DNA of 64,000 nucleotides, from the NCBI RefSeq assembly GCF_030813515.1, contig NZ_JAUSUK010000001.1:248001-312000 (forward strand), read 5' to 3'. Position 1 is the stretch's first letter, and every line of letters starts with the position of its first letter. A program made the translations under genes and the position numbers. The stretch comes from Rhodopseudomonas julia (GTDB taxonomy: Bacteria; Pseudomonadota; Alphaproteobacteria; Rhizobiales; Afifellaceae). Below, piece after piece: positions 47,737 through 55,293 of the stretch. The notes beneath the pieces are model-generated. The model was given only the letters and a program-made list of their open reading frames with translations, searched no databases and was not told the origin of the DNA.

Positions 47737-50024
47737 TAAGCGGTCCGTTTCAGGTCATGAACATTGCTGGCAGCGTTGGACGGCGCGTGGTCACGCTCAT
47801 CCGGCAGGGCACTGCCGTGGGTGAAAGCTTCGCCGGGGAAGGCATCGACCGCGATCACCAGATCGGCGGCGGCCTCCGCCTCCTTGAGGCGGCTCGCCTC
47901 TTCCTCGGAAATGAGGCCCTTCTTTGCGGCTTCGTCAGGATTCTTCACTTTGGCCTCGCGCAGCTTGCGGCGCAGCGGTTCCACCTCCACGACCAGCTTG
48001 AAGGCGCGCTCCAGATGCGAGATCGCCGCGTTCGGCTGCCCTTCGCCGAGATAGAGCCCCGACGTCAGGCGCTCGCGCGTCTCCGAAGGCTCGAGCAGGA
48101 TCTCCGCGCAGATCTGTGCGAGATTGTCGGACGGTCCGGAGCGGCGGGCACCGAACGGGAAGAGCATGAATTTGGCGAGCCACGCCGCCGGTCGCGACGG
48201 CAGATTGTCGAGAAGCTCGGCAAAGGCCGTGCCGATCGCCTTGGTGCCGCGCGCGAAGGTGTAATCGACGAGCGGCCGGTCGGCTGCGGGTTTTCCGTCG
48301 ACCTCGAAGCGCTTCAACGTCGCCGACAGGAGATAGAGCTCCGACAGGATATCGCCGAGACGTGCCGACAGGCGCTCCTTGCGCTTCAGCGAGCCGCCAA
48401 GGGTGAGGAGCGCCAGATCGCTCACAACCGCGAAGGCGGACGAGTAACGCGACAGCTGGCGATAATGGACGGCGAGATCGCCCGCCTCCTCCGGTGCCGG
48501 GGCGAAACGTCCAAAGGTCCAGCCGCGGCCTATCGCCTTGAAGCCGTTCTTGATGGCGTGGCCGACATGGCCCCAGAAGGCTTCGTCGAATTCGCGGATG
48601 CCCTTGTCGCGATCCGTCTCCGACAAGGCCATCATCTCCTTCAAAATGAAGGGATGGGCGCGGATCGCGCCCTGGCCGTAGATCATCAGATTGCGGGTCA
48701 GAATGTTGGCGCCCTCAACCGTGATGCCGACCGGCACGGCACGATAGAGATTGCCGAGATAGTTCTTCGGCCCGTCGATCACCGCCTTGCCGGAATGGAT
48801 GTCATAGGCATCGTTGACGGATTCGCGCATGCGGTAGGTTGCATGGGCCTTCATGATCGCGGCGATGACGCCGGATTTGTAGCCCTGGTCGAGCGAGGCG
48901 CAGGTCATGCGGCGGGCTGCATCGAGCTGATAGGCGGTGCCGGCGAGCTGGGCGAGATGCTCCTGCACGCCTTCGAATTTGCCGACCGGCAGATTGAACT
49001 GGTGACGGATCCTGGAATAGGCGCCGGTGGTGCGCGCGGCAAACGATGCCGCGGCCGACGACAGCGAGGGCAGCGAGATGCCGCGCCCGGCCGCCAGTGC
49101 CGACATCAGCATCTTCCAGCCTTTGCCGATCTGCTCCTCACCGCCGATGATCGCCGAGAGCGGCACGAAGACGTCTTCGCCGTGCACCGGACCGTTCTGG
49201 AAGAAGGTCATCGCCGGGATATGCCGCTCGCCGCGCGTCACGCCCGGCGTATCGGCCGGGATCAGAGCAACCGTGATGCCGAGATCTTCTTTGCTGCCGA
49301 GAAGATGGTCGGGATCCTTCATCTTGAAGGCGAGACCGATCACCGTCGCGATCGGCGAGAGTGTGATGTAGCGCTTGGAGAAATTGAGGCGGATGCCGAG
49401 AACTTCCTCGCCCTCGTGCATGCCGCGGGTCACGACCCCGGTATCGGTCATGGCGGCAGCATCGGAGCCGGCGTCCGGGCTCGTCAGGCCGAAGCAGGGA
49501 ATTTCTTCGCCACGGGCCAGGCGCGGGAGCCAGTAATCGCGCTGCTCCTTGGTGCCGAACTGCATCAAAAGCTCGCCCGGCCCGAGCGAATTCGGGACCA
49601 TGATGGAAACGGCACCCGTCACGCTCGCAGTCGAGACTTTGCGGATCACCTCCGAATGGGCGAAGGCGGAGAAGCCGAGCCCCCCATATTCCTTCGGAAT
49701 GATCATGCCGAAGAAGCGCTTCTCGCGGATGAAGTCCCAGACTTCCTGCGGCAGATCGTGGAGCTTCCAGTTGATGTGCCAGTCGTCGAGCATCTCGCAG
49801 AGCTCGGCCACGGGCCCATCGAGGAAGGCCTGCTCCTCCTCTGTCAACGTCGCCGGCGGTGTTGCAAGCAACCTCTCCCAGTCCGGCGTTCCGGTGAAGA
49901 GTTCAGCGTCCCACCAGACATTTCCGGCCTCGATGGCTTCGCGTTCCGTGTCCGACATCGGCGGCAGGATGCTGCGCGCCCAGCCAAAAAGCGGGCGAGT
50001 GATAAAACGGGCGCGAAAAGACAT
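47736..50024 (-). CDS. fadE: Acyl-CoA dehydrogenase, long FadE-like type
   Basis: FAD enzyme for the first oxidation of fatty acyl-CoA; 762 residues, the long FadE form with a C-terminal DUF1974-like region. Features include FFGMIIPKEYGGLGFSAFAHSEV, the FAD/substrate stretch CFGLTSPDAGSDA, and the central catalytic domain with GRGISLPSLS. The ATG at 50024 is preceded by GAGGAG. First gene of the operon fadE-fadI-fadJ-hydrolase. Confidence 0.92.
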   Translation of the reverse strand: MSFRARFITRPLFGWARSILPPMSDTEREAIEAGNVWWDAELFTGTPDWERLLATPPATLTEEEQAFLDGPVAELCEMLDDWHINWKLHDLPQEVWDFIREKRFFGMIIPKEYGGLGFSAFAHSEVIRKVSTASVTGAVSIMVPNSLGPGELLMQFGTKEQRDYWLPRLARGEEIPCFGLTSPDAGSDAAAMTDTGVVTRGMHEGEEVLGIRLNFSKRYITLSPIATVIGLAFKMKDPDHLLGSKEDLGITVALIPADTPGVTRGERHIPAMTFFQNGPVHGEDVFVPLSAIIGGEEQIGKGWKMLMSALAAGRGISLPSLSSAAASFAARTTGAYSRIRHQFNLPVGKFEGVQEHLAQLAGTAYQLDAARRMTCASLDQGYKSGVIAAIMKAHATYRMRESVNDAYDIHSGKAVIDGPKNYLGNLYRAVPVGITVEGANILTRNLMIYGQGAIRAHPFILKEMMALSETDRDKGIREFDEAFWGHVGHAIKNGFKAIGRGWTFGRFAPAPEEAGDLAVHYRQLSRYSSAFAVVSDLALLTLGGSLKRKERLSARLGDILSELYLLSATLKRFEVDGKPAADRPLVDYTFARGTKAIGTAFAELLDNLPSRPAAWLAKFMLFPFGARRSGPSDNLAQICAEILLEPSETRERLTSGLYLGEGQPNAAISHLERAFKLVVEVEPLRRKLREAKVKNPDEAAKKGLISEEEASRLKEAEAAADLVIAVDAFPGEAFTHGSALPDERDHAPSNAASNVHDLKRTA

Positions 50025-50141
50025 GTCTTGCTCCTCAATGCATGCGGTGCAAACGCGGCCGAACCGGCCGGGTTGCAAGCCCCGCGATTTCGGGGATCGC
50101 GCGGCGGCGCTCCCTCCCACATATGGTTGTCGTTCGTCGTC

Positions 50142-51464
50142 TCAATAGAGAATTCGAAGCATAACGAGGGTGATCGAAGGGAAGGCAACTAAAATTGTTA
50201 TGCGCAAAATGTCGCTGGCGACAAAGGGAATGACGCCACGGAAAGTGGCGCTCATCGGAACATCTTCTGACAACGAGTTGATCACGAAGAGGTTCATGCC
50301 AACCGGCGGCGTGATCAGCCCAACCTCTACGACGATCAAGACTAAGATACCGAACCAGATAGCGAATTCCTCTGGGCCGAGACCGAAATCGAGACCGCTC
50401 ACGAGTGGAAAGAAGATCGGGATGGTGAGGAGGATCATCGACAGCGAATCCATCACGCAGCCGAAAGCGAGGTAGCAAAGCAGGATCGCGGCAAGCACTG
50501 TCCAGGGATCGAGCCCCGCCTCCATCACGCTTTGCGCCAGTTCCTGCGGCAGTTGCGAGAAGGCAAGGAAGGTGTTGAAGACGGCCGCGCCGAAAACGAT
50601 GAAAAAGATCATGGCGGTGGCGACCGCCGTCTCCAGAAGCGCGTCGATCAGGGCGCGGGGGCCGAGGGCACCAGTCGCGAGCGCAATGAGGCCGGTGCCC
50701 AGAGCGCCGACGGCTGCCCCTTCGGTCGGCGTGAAAATGCCGAGATAGATGCCGCCGATCACCGCCACGAAAACGGCAAGAACCGGCCAGACGGCAATGA
50801 GAGCGGCGAGCCTCTCCTCCCGATCGGCCTTGTCGCGACGCCCCGCCGCGTCCGGCCACAGACGCACATAGATTGCGATCGCCAGCATATAGCCGAGTGC
50901 GGCCAGCAGCCCCGGCAGGACGGCGGCGAGAAAGAGCTTGGCGATATTCTGCTCCGTCAGGATGGCATAAATGACCAGGATGACGGAGGGCGGAATGAGG
51001 ATGCCGAGCGTGCCGCCCGCGGCGAGGCAGCCGGTCGAAAGCGCCCCCGAATAGCCGAAGCGGCGCATCTCCGGGATCGCCACCTTGGCCATGGTGGCGG
51101 CGGTCGCGAGGGATGAGCCGCAGATCGCCCCGAAGCCGGCACAGGCGCCCACGGCGGCCATGGCGACGCCACCCTTGCGGTGACCGAGCAGCACGGCCGC
51201 CGCGTCGAAGAGCTGCCGCGACATGCCCCCGCGGGTCGCAAATTGCCCCATCAGGAGAAAGAGCGGCACGATCGACAGCGAGTAGCTCGAAAAGCTCTCG
51301 TAAGTGAGCGATTTGAGCTGCGCCAGAAGCGGTGTCCAGGAGCCATTGACGAGGGCATTGCCGACGAGGCCGACCAAAAGCATGGCAAGGCCGATCGGCA
51401 TACGCAGAAAAATCAGAAGCAGGAGGACGGCGAAAGACCAGCCGCCAAGCGCCACATCACTCAC
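50142..51464 (-). CDS. TRAP transporter large permease (DctM type)
   Basis: A 440-residue membrane protein with about twelve hydrophobic segments, the ion-coupled translocator of a TRAP system. Signatures are FGAICGSSLATAATM, GTLGILIPPSVILVIYAILTE, and GLITPPVGMNLFVINS near the C-terminus. It is coupled to the small permease (ATGA). The periplasmic binding protein DctP is not adjacent. Confidence 0.93.
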   Translation of the reverse strand: MSDVALGGWSFAVLLLLIFLRMPIGLAMLLVGLVGNALVNGSWTPLLAQLKSLTYESFSSYSLSIVPLFLLMGQFATRGGMSRQLFDAAAVLLGHRKGGVAMAAVGACAGFGAICGSSLATAATMAKVAIPEMRRFGYSGALSTGCLAAGGTLGILIPPSVILVIYAILTEQNIAKLFLAAVLPGLLAALGYMLAIAIYVRLWPDAAGRRDKADREERLAALIAVWPVLAVFVAVIGGIYLGIFTPTEGAAVGALGTGLIALATGALGPRALIDALLETAVATAMIFFIVFGAAVFNTFLAFSQLPQELAQSVMEAGLDPWTVLAAILLCYLAFGCVMDSLSMILLTIPIFFPLVSGLDFGLGPEEFAIWFGILVLIVVEVGLITPPVGMNLFVINSLSEDVPMSATFRGVIPFVASDILRITILVAFPSITLVMLRILY

Positions 51465-52030
51465 TCGCCGGACTCCGTCCCGCGCAGGCGCAGGCCCGCC
51501 GGTTCGCCTGTCGTCAGCGTCTCATTGAGAGAGCGCCAGACGCTGTAAGCGGAGGCGACGGCAAACATCCAGGCGCCGGCGAGCGAGGCCGCATAGGGCC
51601 ACCAGATCGGGAATTGCAGGATGAAGGTCGTCTCCGTGTAGAGCCTCTTGTCCTGCATGCCGAGACCAAGGCGCCAGGCAAGAAGACAGGCGAGAGCCGT
51701 CATGACGAGATTGGACGTGAGCGCACAGGCCGCCATGCCACGCGGCCCGAAGCGTTCTGCCAGAAAGTCGACGGTGACGTGGCCCCGGCGGAACTGGCAC
51801 CAGGGCAGGAAGGAAAAGACGGCAAAGGCGACGCCCGCTTCCACAAGCTCGAAATCGCCCGGGACCGGACCAAGCCCCAAAGGAACCAGCGCCCGGCCGG
51901 CAATGGAGACGACGGTCATCACCGTCAGGAGGACGAGGACGAGACCGCCGAGGACGGCAAGACCGGCACAGAGCCGGCCGACGAGACGGCCGACGCGCGC
52001 TTCTGCTTCGGGAAAAATCCCTCCGCTCAC
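51461..52030 (-). CDS. TRAP transporter small permease (DctQ type)
   Basis: A 189-residue membrane protein with four hydrophobic segments and the DctQ pattern FCPWCQFRRGHVTVDFLAER-like text (here SFLPWCQFRRGHVTVDFLAE). Works with the large permease encoded next. The GTG start is not preceded by a strong ribosome site. Confidence 0.88.
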   Translation of the reverse strand: MSGGIFPEAEARVGRLVGRLCAGLAVLGGLVLVLLTVMTVVSIAGRALVPLGLGPVPGDFELVEAGVAFAVFSFLPWCQFRRGHVTVDFLAERFGPRGMAACALTSNLVMTALACLLAWRLGLGMQDKRLYTETTFILQFPIWWPYAASLAGAWMFAVASAYSVWRSLNETLTTGEPAGLRLRGTESGE

Positions 52031-52170
52031 GATGTCGTCATGCCTTTCCTCTCCCCGGCGGCGCTTTGTGGTCGCTTGCGCGCGACCATGCCATTCCCGC
52101 TCCCGCGTCGGAAGAGGCTCGGCGGCGCTATTCAGTGCTTGTTCCCCTTGGGGTTTTTCGGGTCCAACGC

Positions 52171-52587
52171 TCAGGCGTCAGGCGGCTCCTTTCGAGAGCC
52201 GCGATGATGGGGAAGGTCCGGATCCACCACCTCCCAAGGCAGGGCGTCGTCGAGCCAACTTTCGCGCTCAGGCGGAAAGTCATCCGCATGGTCGAGCGTG
52301 ACGAGATTGACCTCGATCACGTCTGGATCATGATCGCTCTCATAGGTGAGCGACGTGCCGCAGCGGCCGCAGAAGCCGCGCTGCACGCCGGGCGAAGAAT
52401 GGTAGATGACGCGCTCGCCCGCCGAAAACGTAAAATCTTCGCGGGAGAAGACCGCCCAGGCGACGCCGGACGCGCCGGCCGCCATCCGGCAGGAGCGGCA
52501 ATGGCAGTTGGTGGTGGCGCTCGGCGGCCGCGTCGCGCGGTACCGCGTCCGTCCGCACAGGCAGCCGCCCTCGATCGCTTCGTCCAT
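52171..52587 (-). CDS. GFA-family (glutathione-dependent formaldehyde-activating-like) zinc protein
   Basis: A 138-residue CENP-V/GFA-fold protein. The zinc-binding cysteines are all present: C9 and C11 (CLC), C28, C30 and C33 (CHCRSC), C73 and C76 (CGRC). True Gfa adds glutathione to formaldehyde, but most family members have unknown substrates. The sarcosine oxidase operon, a formaldehyde producer, starts about 1.1 kb away on the other strand, which makes a formaldehyde link plausible but unproven. A GAGGA site precedes the ATG. Confidence 0.85.
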   Translation of the reverse strand: MDEAIEGGCLCGRTRYRATRPPSATTNCHCRSCRMAAGASGVAWAVFSREDFTFSAGERVIYHSSPGVQRGFCGRCGTSLTYESDHDPDVIEVNLVTLDHADDFPPERESWLDDALPWEVVDPDLPHHRGSRKEPPDA

Positions 52588-52807
52588 CTTATCCTCTTAT
52601 CCTCCGTCACCCGCACGCCCACCATAGGGTGACATCGCATGCGGCAGGGTCAATCGGAGCGCCACGCCTCACCAAGTCGTGTTCGCAGATTGCGGCTCGA
52701 TCGCACGTTCGCCGCAGGTCAGAAGCTGGTCGCGTGCTCCGCCACGGCTATCTATTGCATGATGGGGCAGAGAAGCATTGCCATGTTCTGGAAGACACGA
52801 GGACACG

Positions 52808-53527
52808 ATGCCGATGGCTTCCCCCGCGATCTCGACTGACCCCACTGGCCGACCCGCAGATGTCCGCCTCGACCTTTTCACGACGCTGCGCTCACGTCCT
52901 CTCCTCCGCAGCTTCGCTCTCGTTCTGACGCTCGCTCTTTCGGCGGCCCTCGCCTCACCCGCTCCGGCCCGGGCGGCGGGCGAAACCGACGGCCGGCATC
53001 TCTCCGCCTCCGAGCGGGACGCGGAACTCTCCCGCCTCTACGAGGAGCTCAAAAACGCCCGGAGCGAAATGGAAGGCCGGCGCATCGAGAACCTGATCTG
53101 GCAGGCCTGGATGGCCGGCCCGACCGCGGAGATTTCGCAGATGCTGCAGGAGGCCCTCACGGCCCGCCGCGTCGCCGATTACGACAAGGCGGTGGCGATC
53201 CTCGATGACGTGATCGCCCGTGCACCCGATTATCCCGAGGCCTGGAATCAGCGCGCCACCTTGCGCTTTCTCGAAGGCGATCTCGACGGCTCGCTCGAAG
53301 ACATCGACCGCGTGATGGAGCTCGAGCCCAAGCACTTCGCGGCACTTTCCGGCCGCGGCCTCATCCTCCTGCATCAGGGGCGCACGCGGCTTGCCCACAA
53401 AGCTCTGCGCGAAGCCGTCGCCATCAATCCCTGGCTGAGAGAGCGGGCATTGCTTCCGCAGACGCCCGACGGCGACAGACCCGCAGACGAAGACGGCGAG
53501 GGGGACGCGGGCGGCCGCGACATCTGA
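52808..53527 (+). CDS. Exported tetratricopeptide-repeat protein
   Basis: A 239-residue protein with an N-terminal hydrophobic segment (about 35-57, SFALVLTLALSAALASPAPARA) acting as signal peptide or anchor, preceded by an unusually long N-terminal leader. Two to three TPR units follow (YDKAVAILDDVIARAPDYPEAW, then DLDGSLEDIDRVMELEPKHFAAL). The C-terminal tail is acidic. It is probably a periplasmic scaffold. The ATG at 52808 follows GAGGA; another ATG two codons later is possible. Confidence 0.75.
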   Translation: MPMASPAISTDPTGRPADVRLDLFTTLRSRPLLRSFALVLTLALSAALASPAPARAAGETDGRHLSASERDAELSRLYEELKNARSEMEGRRIENLIWQAWMAGPTAEISQMLQEALTARRVADYDKAVAILDDVIARAPDYPEAWNQRATLRFLEGDLDGSLEDIDRVMELEPKHFAALSGRGLILLHQGRTRLAHKALREAVAINPWLRERALLPQTPDGDRPADEDGEGDAGGRDI

Positions 53528-53720
53528 GTTTTCCCCGATCGCCCACAACTTCCGCAAGTTCCTCAGCGCCCGACAAAAACGTCGACTGGTGCCGGCCGGG
53601 CGGCAATCTGTCGGTGGAGAAAACCGCTCGCGCCGCTTTCGAAACGCCTCCGATTGAGTCAAAGCTTTAACCTTGTTGGAGGGGGCACTCTCCGAAAGCG
53701 TGCGGCAACAGCCCGGATCA

Positions 53721-54986
53721 ATGGCGATGGCGGAATATTCGGCCCTGCGGGTCCTGACCCAGGGCATTACGGGAAATCGCGGCTGGCGTCCGGCCTGGCG
53801 CAAGGCGGAGCCGAAGCCGCGCTACGACGCCATCATCGTCGGTGGCGGTGGCCATGGTCTCGCCACGGCCTTCTATCTCGCCAAGAACCACAAGCTCACC
53901 AATATCGCCGTCGTCGAGCGCGGCTGGATCGGCCAGGGCAATGTCGGGCGCAACCAGACCATCGTGCGCTCCAATTACCTCCTGCCGGAAAACCACCGCT
54001 TCTACGACTGGAGCCTGAAATTGTGGGAGGGCCTGTCGCAGGAGCTCAACTACAATGTCATGTTCTCGCAGCGCGGCGTTCTCAATCTCGCGCATTCGCC
54101 CGAACAGCTCGATCGTTTTGCAGAACGCGGCAATGCGCTCCGGCTCGCCGGCATCGATGCGGAGCTTCTTTCCCGCGAGGGCGTGTCGCGGCTCTGTCCG
54201 GGTCTCGACATTTCGCCCGGCGCACGCTTTCCGGTGGTCGGCGGGCTTCTGCAAAAACGCGGCGGCACCGCACGCCACGACGCCGTCGCCTGGGGCTATG
54301 CCCGCGCCGCCGACCGACTCGGGGTCGATATCATCGAGAACACACCCGTCACCGGCTTCATCAAGGAGGCGGGCAAGGTCGTCGGCGTGGAGACACCGCG
54401 CGGACAGATCAAGGCCGCCAAGGTCGGCGTCTCCGTCGCCGGCATGACATCCGACGTGATGCGGCTTGCCGGCGTCGACAATCTGCCGATCGAAAGCCAT
54501 CTTTTGCAGGCCTTCGTCACCGAGCCGGTGAAGCCGCTCATCCACACGGTCGTCGCCTATGGCTGCGGGCACATGTATGTCACGCAATCCGACAAGGGCG
54601 GCCTCGTCTTCGGCGGCGGTCTCGATCTCTACAATTCCTACGCCCAGCGCGGCAATCTGCCGGCCGTCCACGAGATGACGGAGCAGCTTCTGGCGCTCTT
54701 TCCGAATGCCTCGCGCCTCAAGCTCCTGCGCTCCTGGGGCGGCATCATGGACATGTCGATGGACGGCAGCCCGATCATCGACAAGGGGCCCCTGCCCGGC
54801 CTCTACCTCGATTGCGGCTGGTGCTACGGCGGTTTCAAGGCGACACCCGCAGCCGGCTGGTGTTTTGCCCATACGATCGCCAATGACGAGCCGCACCCGC
54901 TCAACGCCGCCTATTCACTCGACCGCTTCAAGGACGGCCGGGTGCTCGACGAGGCCGGCGTCGGCCCAACCCCGAGATTGCATTGA
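53721..54986 (+). CDS. soxB: Sarcosine oxidase, beta subunit
   Basis: FAD/FMN subunit that oxidatively demethylates sarcosine; 421 residues. Dinucleotide-binding VGGGGHGLATA lies near residue 40. The histidine in GGTARHDAVAWGYARA (H186) is at the position of the covalent FMN link in characterised enzymes. The C-terminus has the family stretch GWCYGGFKATPAAGWCFAH. The start is the ATG at 53721 or the one two codons later. First gene of soxB-D-A-G. Confidence 0.92.
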   Translation: MAMAEYSALRVLTQGITGNRGWRPAWRKAEPKPRYDAIIVGGGGHGLATAFYLAKNHKLTNIAVVERGWIGQGNVGRNQTIVRSNYLLPENHRFYDWSLKLWEGLSQELNYNVMFSQRGVLNLAHSPEQLDRFAERGNALRLAGIDAELLSREGVSRLCPGLDISPGARFPVVGGLLQKRGGTARHDAVAWGYARAADRLGVDIIENTPVTGFIKEAGKVVGVETPRGQIKAAKVGVSVAGMTSDVMRLAGVDNLPIESHLLQAFVTEPVKPLIHTVVAYGCGHMYVTQSDKGGLVFGGGLDLYNSYAQRGNLPAVHEMTEQLLALFPNASRLKLLRSWGGIMDMSMDGSPIIDKGPLPGLYLDCGWCYGGFKATPAAGWCFAHTIANDEPHPLNAAYSLDRFKDGRVLDEAGVGPTPRLH

Positions 54987-55023
54987 TGCGCCGCCCTGTC
55001 TCAACGCGGCGCGGGAGCGTGCC

Positions 55024-55293
55024 ATGCTGATCCCATGTCCCGTCTGCGGGCTGCGCGATGTCGGCGAATTCACCTATTGGGGCGATGCGGGCGTGAAGCG
55101 CCCGTCGCACCGGGAAAAAGAAGCCGGACCGTGGATCCCTTATGTCTACGAGCGCAAGAACCCGCGCGGCGAACACAAGGAAATCTGGCAGCACGAACAT
55201 GGCTGCCGGCAGTTCCTGATCGCCACCCGCAACACCGAGACGCATGAAGTGCTGAACGCCGCGCTTGCCGGTCCGTTCGGGGGAGACGAGTGA
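55024..55293 (+). CDS. soxD: Sarcosine oxidase, delta subunit
   Basis: Small zinc-binding subunit; 89 residues. The zinc ligands are in CPVCG near the N-terminus and in HEHGC. It has FTYWGDAG and PYVYERKNPRGEHKEIWQHEHG, characteristic of SoxD. GGGAG precedes the ATG, 37 bases after soxB. The stop overlaps the soxA start in TGATG. Confidence 0.93.
   Translation: MLIPCPVCGLRDVGEFTYWGDAGVKRPSHREKEAGPWIPYVYERKNPRGEHKEIWQHEHGCRQFLIATRNTETHEVLNAALAGPFGGDE

Noticed and set aside
50080-50095. Hairpin CCCCG-CGATTT-CGGGG between the TRAP and fadE genes
   Set aside because: Five-pair stem with no T-run on either strand; too weak to call a terminator.
47757-50192. 811-codon plus-strand frame opposite the acyl-CoA dehydrogenase
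   Set aside because: Despite its length it mirrors the FadE-like gene codon for codon and has no recognisable family.
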